Assembly (NCBI GenBank): GCA_036961345.1
Contig: JBALVT010000070.1
Span: forward strand, 1 to 19,125
Origin: JBALVT01 sp036961345
GTDB lineage: Bacteria > Pseudomonadota > Gammaproteobacteria > Pseudomonadales > Halieaceae
Direction of reading: 5' to 3'
Length of the DNA: 19,125 nucleotides
How positions within the stretch are numbered: position 1 is the first letter of the stretch; each line of letters begins with the position of its first letter. Positions 16,572-19,125 of the stretch are shown here, in pieces. The position numbers were made by a program, and so were the translations under genes. The notes under the pieces were generated by a model that was not told where the DNA came from, did no database searches, and was given only the letters and a program-made list of their open reading frames with translations.

Positions 16572-18728
16572 ATGTTGCAATTGACGAAATTGGCAGGTAT
16601 TTCACTCGCGATTTTGATGGCAACGGGCTGTCGTGTGCGTATTGAACTGCCCGAGGGTGGATATGTTGAATCGGGCTCTGGACGATACGACTGCAGGGCC
16701 GACGTTGGTGCCCAATCTAATCAAGATGCGCATTTAGCCGGTTCCAAACATGTAGCACACCTGGTCGGATCCAAAGTTGGCGCCACCCACGATGCTGACG
16801 AGGAAGAAACCCCGCACTGCGATATTCTGATCGAAGATGCGTCATTTGACGAAACGTTTACGGCCGTTCCTTATGCCGGTTGGGAATTTAAACGTTGGAA
16901 AAAGCGCAGCAGTGGTCTATTTGGCGGTTCCAAAGATAGCGAAGTGCCCATTTTCACAGTGGGCTTTGATACCAGCGATGCCTTGATGAATATTATCGAT
17001 TCAGATGCTGTGTATTATCTGCAACCGGTATTCAAGAAAATTGAAACTACACCAGGTGACACCAACTGCAGCAATTTTTCGGGCAGTTACGATCGTATTC
17101 AGTCGATTATATTTGAGGGTTATAACTGCACTAACAGTGCTTGTCACAGTGCTGAAAATGCCGCTGGAGAGCTCGATCTCAGCGCTGGTGTGTCTTACGC
17201 GAATCTATTTCGGGTGCCCGCAGCGGCGAGCCTTGCCGATGAAACACAGCTGGTTTATCCAGGTGAACAAAAGCTGAGTTATTTGTACTCCAAACTTGCT
17301 GCAGCCACATTGGGTACTGATTTGCCCAACGGTGGCGGTCTACCCATGCCTTTGGCAAATATTCCTATTTCGACCGATCACCTGGAAGCCTTGCGGCTGT
17401 GGATACGCAACGGCGCACCAGAAACGTCCGATGTTGACACAGTGGCAACACTGCTGGGTTGCGGGGAAGGCACCACGCCCCAGGCAAATAAAATTGACCC
17501 GCCGGAACCTCCTGCGATAGGCAAGGGCGTGCAGTTCAATAGCGGCCCCTGGACAGTTTTACCCGAAAGCGAAAATGAAGTGTGTTTTGCAACTTACTAC
17601 GATCTGGAGAAAACGCCCGGACTGCTACCAGCCTGGGCAAAAGAGACTTGCGAGGGCAGTGTTTATGCCAATTACGATGGCAGCTGTATGGCAACGAATA
17701 CTCAGGTACTTACCCAGGATCCGCAATCACACCACAGCATTATCAGTGTTTATGTCGGTGATGCTTCGCCTCTGGATCCTTCCTGGGGCAAATGGCAGTG
17801 TCTGAACGGGCCAAATGAGGGCAAGACATGCGATCCGACCCGTATTGGAGAGCCAGTTGCCAGTGGCGGTGCAGACTGTGGTGGTGACCGCTATGTGTGC
17901 GGAACAAAAGCCAAAAAATCGGTGGCCTGTACGGGTTGGGGCCCCATTGACCGCAGGCGTTCACTGGTCAGTATGGGCGGGTCACAGGCTCCGGTGTCTG
18001 TGTCCAGACTGTCGGAAGGTGTTTTTTCCGTATTGCCTACCAAAGGCGTGATCACCTGGAATTCACATGCCTTTAACCTGTCTACGGAGGATACAACGGT
18101 AGAGCAATACAATAATTTTGAGTTTGCTCCCCGTTCAGAGCGCGACTATCGCAATCGTGGCATCTTCGATACCAAGGATATTTTTGTTGCCAACGTACCG
18201 CCCTATGAGCAGCGTACCTATTGTTCGACCTATACGTTACCAAAAGGAGCAAGGCTGACACAGTTGGGCTCGCATGCGCATAAACGCGGCATTTTGTGGC
18301 AGACCTGGCTCCCACCCCAGGATAGAAGTTGTACGGTACGCAACCAATGCAAACCCAATAAGTCGAAGCCTGATTATGTGAGCCGTATCTATAACGACCC
18401 CCTGGAGATTAATTACGACCCTCCCCTGGAATACGACAAGCAGAATATCGACAAACGCACGCTTAAGTTTTGCGTTACCTATGACAACGGCGACGAGTTT
18501 CCGGATTTACTGAAGCAAAATTCCACTTCAGTTGGCACCAAGTGTATTGGCAACGCCTATTGTGTGGGTGGCGCAACTCCTGGGTTGGCCTGTGGTTCCG
18601 ATGATAGTATGTGCGGAGATGGCGGCAGCTGTGATGCCTGCCCGGTAAGAGGCGGAGTTACTACTGAGGATGAGATGTTTCTCATGCTGGGCAACTTCTA
18701 TATAGTGCCGTCCGAGGAGCGAAACTAA
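16572..18728 (+). CDS. Lipoprotein with CX4CH heme-like domain and copper type II monooxygenase-like (PHM/DBM-like) region
   Basis: A 718-residue exported lipoprotein: signal peptide ending MATGC, with the lipidated Cys at 20. Residues about 20-157 resemble the Cys-containing beta-repeat domain of marine gammaproteobacteria (FDETFTAVPYAGWEFKRWKK). Residues about 165-290 form a cytochrome-like domain with CTNSACH (186-192), a CX4CH motif, and a typical tail RLWIRNGAPE. From about 315 on it resembles copper type II ascorbate-dependent monooxygenases: H387-H388 (SHHS), H499 (NSHAF), H568xH570 (SHAHKRG), CVTYDNG and M702 (EDEMF) match in order the six copper ligands of PHM (H107, H108, H172, H242, H244, M314). 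Two Cys-rich insertions interrupt it (residues about 410-447 and 658-690). GGAGG lies eight bases before the ATG. Possible role: copper-dependent hydroxylation at the cell surface with heme electron supply; substrate unknown. Confidence 0.75.
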   Translation: MLQLTKLAGISLAILMATGCRVRIELPEGGYVESGSGRYDCRADVGAQSNQDAHLAGSKHVAHLVGSKVGATHDADEEETPHCDILIEDASFDETFTAVPYAGWEFKRWKKRSSGLFGGSKDSEVPIFTVGFDTSDALMNIIDSDAVYYLQPVFKKIETTPGDTNCSNFSGSYDRIQSIIFEGYNCTNSACHSAENAAGELDLSAGVSYANLFRVPAAASLADETQLVYPGEQKLSYLYSKLAAATLGTDLPNGGGLPMPLANIPISTDHLEALRLWIRNGAPETSDVDTVATLLGCGEGTTPQANKIDPPEPPAIGKGVQFNSGPWTVLPESENEVCFATYYDLEKTPGLLPAWAKETCEGSVYANYDGSCMATNTQVLTQDPQSHHSIISVYVGDASPLDPSWGKWQCLNGPNEGKTCDPTRIGEPVASGGADCGGDRYVCGTKAKKSVACTGWGPIDRRRSLVSMGGSQAPVSVSRLSEGVFSVLPTKGVITWNSHAFNLSTEDTTVEQYNNFEFAPRSERDYRNRGIFDTKDIFVANVPPYEQRTYCSTYTLPKGARLTQLGSHAHKRGILWQTWLPPQDRSCTVRNQCKPNKSKPDYVSRIYNDPLEINYDPPLEYDKQNIDKRTLKFCVTYDNGDEFPDLLKQNSTSVGTKCIGNAYCVGGATPGLACGSDDSMCGDGGSCDACPVRGGVTTEDEMFLMLGNFYIVPSEERN

Positions 18729-18739
18729 GGCCGGGCGAG

Positions 18740-18777
18740 GGTTCTGGATCTTTGTTCTATAGATTCAGAACCTTTCT
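18740..18777 (+). terminator. Intrinsic terminator after the copper/heme lipoprotein gene
   Basis: A 12-base-pair stem with one G:T pair (GGTTCTGGATCT at 18740-18751 with AGATTCAGAACC at 18761-18772) encloses a nine-base loop and is followed by TTTCTT. It lies 12 bases after the stop codon and directly before the tRNA promoter. Confidence 0.75.
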
Positions 18778-18805
18778 TGACAGCGGCTGTGGCTGTCTCT
18801 AGAAT
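18777..18805 (+). promoter_or_regulatory. Sigma70 promoter for tRNA-Ala
   Basis: A perfect -35 TTGACA (18777-18782), a 17-base spacer and -10 TAGAAT (18800-18805; 5 of 6) form a near-consensus promoter 64 bases upstream of the tRNA. The following GCGCAG is GC-rich, as in growth-rate-regulated stable RNA promoters. Confidence 0.8.
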
Positions 18806-18869
18806 GCGCAGCTCTTCGTTGGACATCCCATGACAAAATTCTTGTCTGTTCAATGAGTTAGCACTATTC

Positions 18870-18945
18870 GGGGCCTTAGCTCAGCTGGGAGAGCGCAACA
18901 CTGGCAGTGTTGAGGTCAGCGGTTCGATCCCGCTAGGCTCCACCA
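18870..18945 (+). tRNA. tRNA-Ala (anticodon GGC)
   Basis: A 76-base cloverleaf including encoded CCA (18943-18945). The acceptor stem GGGGCCT pairs with AGGCTCC and contains the G3:U70 wobble pair that identifies tRNA-Ala to alanyl-tRNA synthetase. The anticodon arm CAACA-CTGGCAG-TGTTG shows anticodon GGC at 18903-18905, and the T arm carries GGTTCGATCC. The D arm AGCTCAGCTGGGAGAGC is standard. It reads GCC and GCU codons. Confidence 0.97.
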
Positions 18946-18955
18946 ATTACAAATC

Positions 18956-18987
18956 AAAGGCTTACATCAAATTGTAGGCCTTTTTTT
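18956..18987 (+). terminator. Intrinsic terminator of tRNA-Ala
   Basis: Stem AAAGGCTTAC (18956-18965) pairs with GTAGGCCTTT (18974-18983) with one wobble pair across an eight-base loop, and seven T residues (18981-18987) complete it. It ends the single-tRNA transcript. Confidence 0.85.
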
Positions 18988-19080
18988 ATGGGAGTGATTT
19001 ATAGCTCGGGTCACACTGGGGTCACCAGTCCCGCTATCTCGCCTTTTTCTTGACCTTTCTGTCCTAATAGAAGCCATCAA

Positions 19081-19125
19081 ATGGGTATTGCCAAGTTAAT
19101 GGCTAGAAATTGGTACTATCAGGCG
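19081..19125 (+). CDS. Possible start of an integrase-like gene (cut by window edge)
   Basis: The last 45 bases read MGIAKLMARNWYYQA in an open frame beginning at ATG 19081 (ATG 19099 is also possible); the frame is open back to a stop at 19051. The pattern of a basic start followed by an aromatic WYY segment resembles the N-terminus of some phage-type tyrosine integrases, and genes of that kind commonly sit just after a tRNA gene. Fifteen residues are too few to identify a family, so this is a suggestion only. Between the tRNA terminator and this point I see no other gene. Confidence 0.3.
   Translation, partial: MGIAKLMARNWYYQA

Noticed and set aside
1..19125. CRISPR array, toxin-antitoxin, prophage structural or restriction genes
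   Set aside because: I found no regularly spaced repeats and no proteins of those classes on either strand.

Overview
The window looks like chromosome of a marine-type gammaproteobacterium. The glutamyl-tRNA synthetase reads like those of Pseudomonas and its relatives. The lipoprotein with a divergent beta-repeat and the DUF3604 protein fit Halieaceae/Cellvibrionales-like genomes, but that finer placement is inference. The window begins inside an IS110-family transposase and ends just past a tRNA-Ala gene that is followed by what may be the start of an integrase, so both edges look like accessory-DNA boundaries.

Left third, minus strand: a secreted DUF3604 (PHP-like) protein (496-2418), then a ferric-iron ABC importer transcribed leftward in the order fbpA (periplasmic binding protein), fbpB (two-module permease), fbpC (ATPase). 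The three fbp genes overlap. A Fur-box-like palindrome with an overlapping -10 hexamer lies upstream of fbpA and supports an ATG at 6280 rather than the longer TTG-initiated frame.

Centre, plus strand (6605-14134): four tightly packed genes that look like one operon. The first encodes a very large membrane-anchored protein with, in order, a DUF1080 (3-keto-disaccharide hydrolase-type) domain, a second lectin-like region, a glucose/sorbosone-dehydrogenase-type beta-propeller, a HEAT-like helical region, a cytochrome c domain (CSACH) and a small beta-rich C-terminal domain. It is followed by a Gfo/Idh/MocA oxidoreductase, an Nramp-fold transporter that has lost the metal-binding DPGN and MPH motifs, and a second, atypical Gfo/Idh/MocA protein. 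My reading is a sugar or glycoside oxidation system: periplasmic oxidation and cleavage coupled to a c-type heme, uptake of the product by a repurposed Nramp carrier, and cytoplasmic NAD(P)-dependent processing. This is the best candidate here for an undescribed system.

Right third, plus strand: gltX with its own TATAAT promoter, a short protein of two tandem GST N-terminal (thioredoxin-fold) domains three bases after it, and a lipoprotein of 718 residues. The lipoprotein joins a beta-repeat domain, a CX4CH heme-like domain and a two-domain copper type II monooxygenase-like (PHM/DBM-like) region that keeps all six expected copper ligands. It ends at a clear intrinsic terminator. A near-consensus sigma70 promoter then drives tRNA-Ala(GGC), which has its own terminator, and the first codons of a possible integrase run off the right edge.
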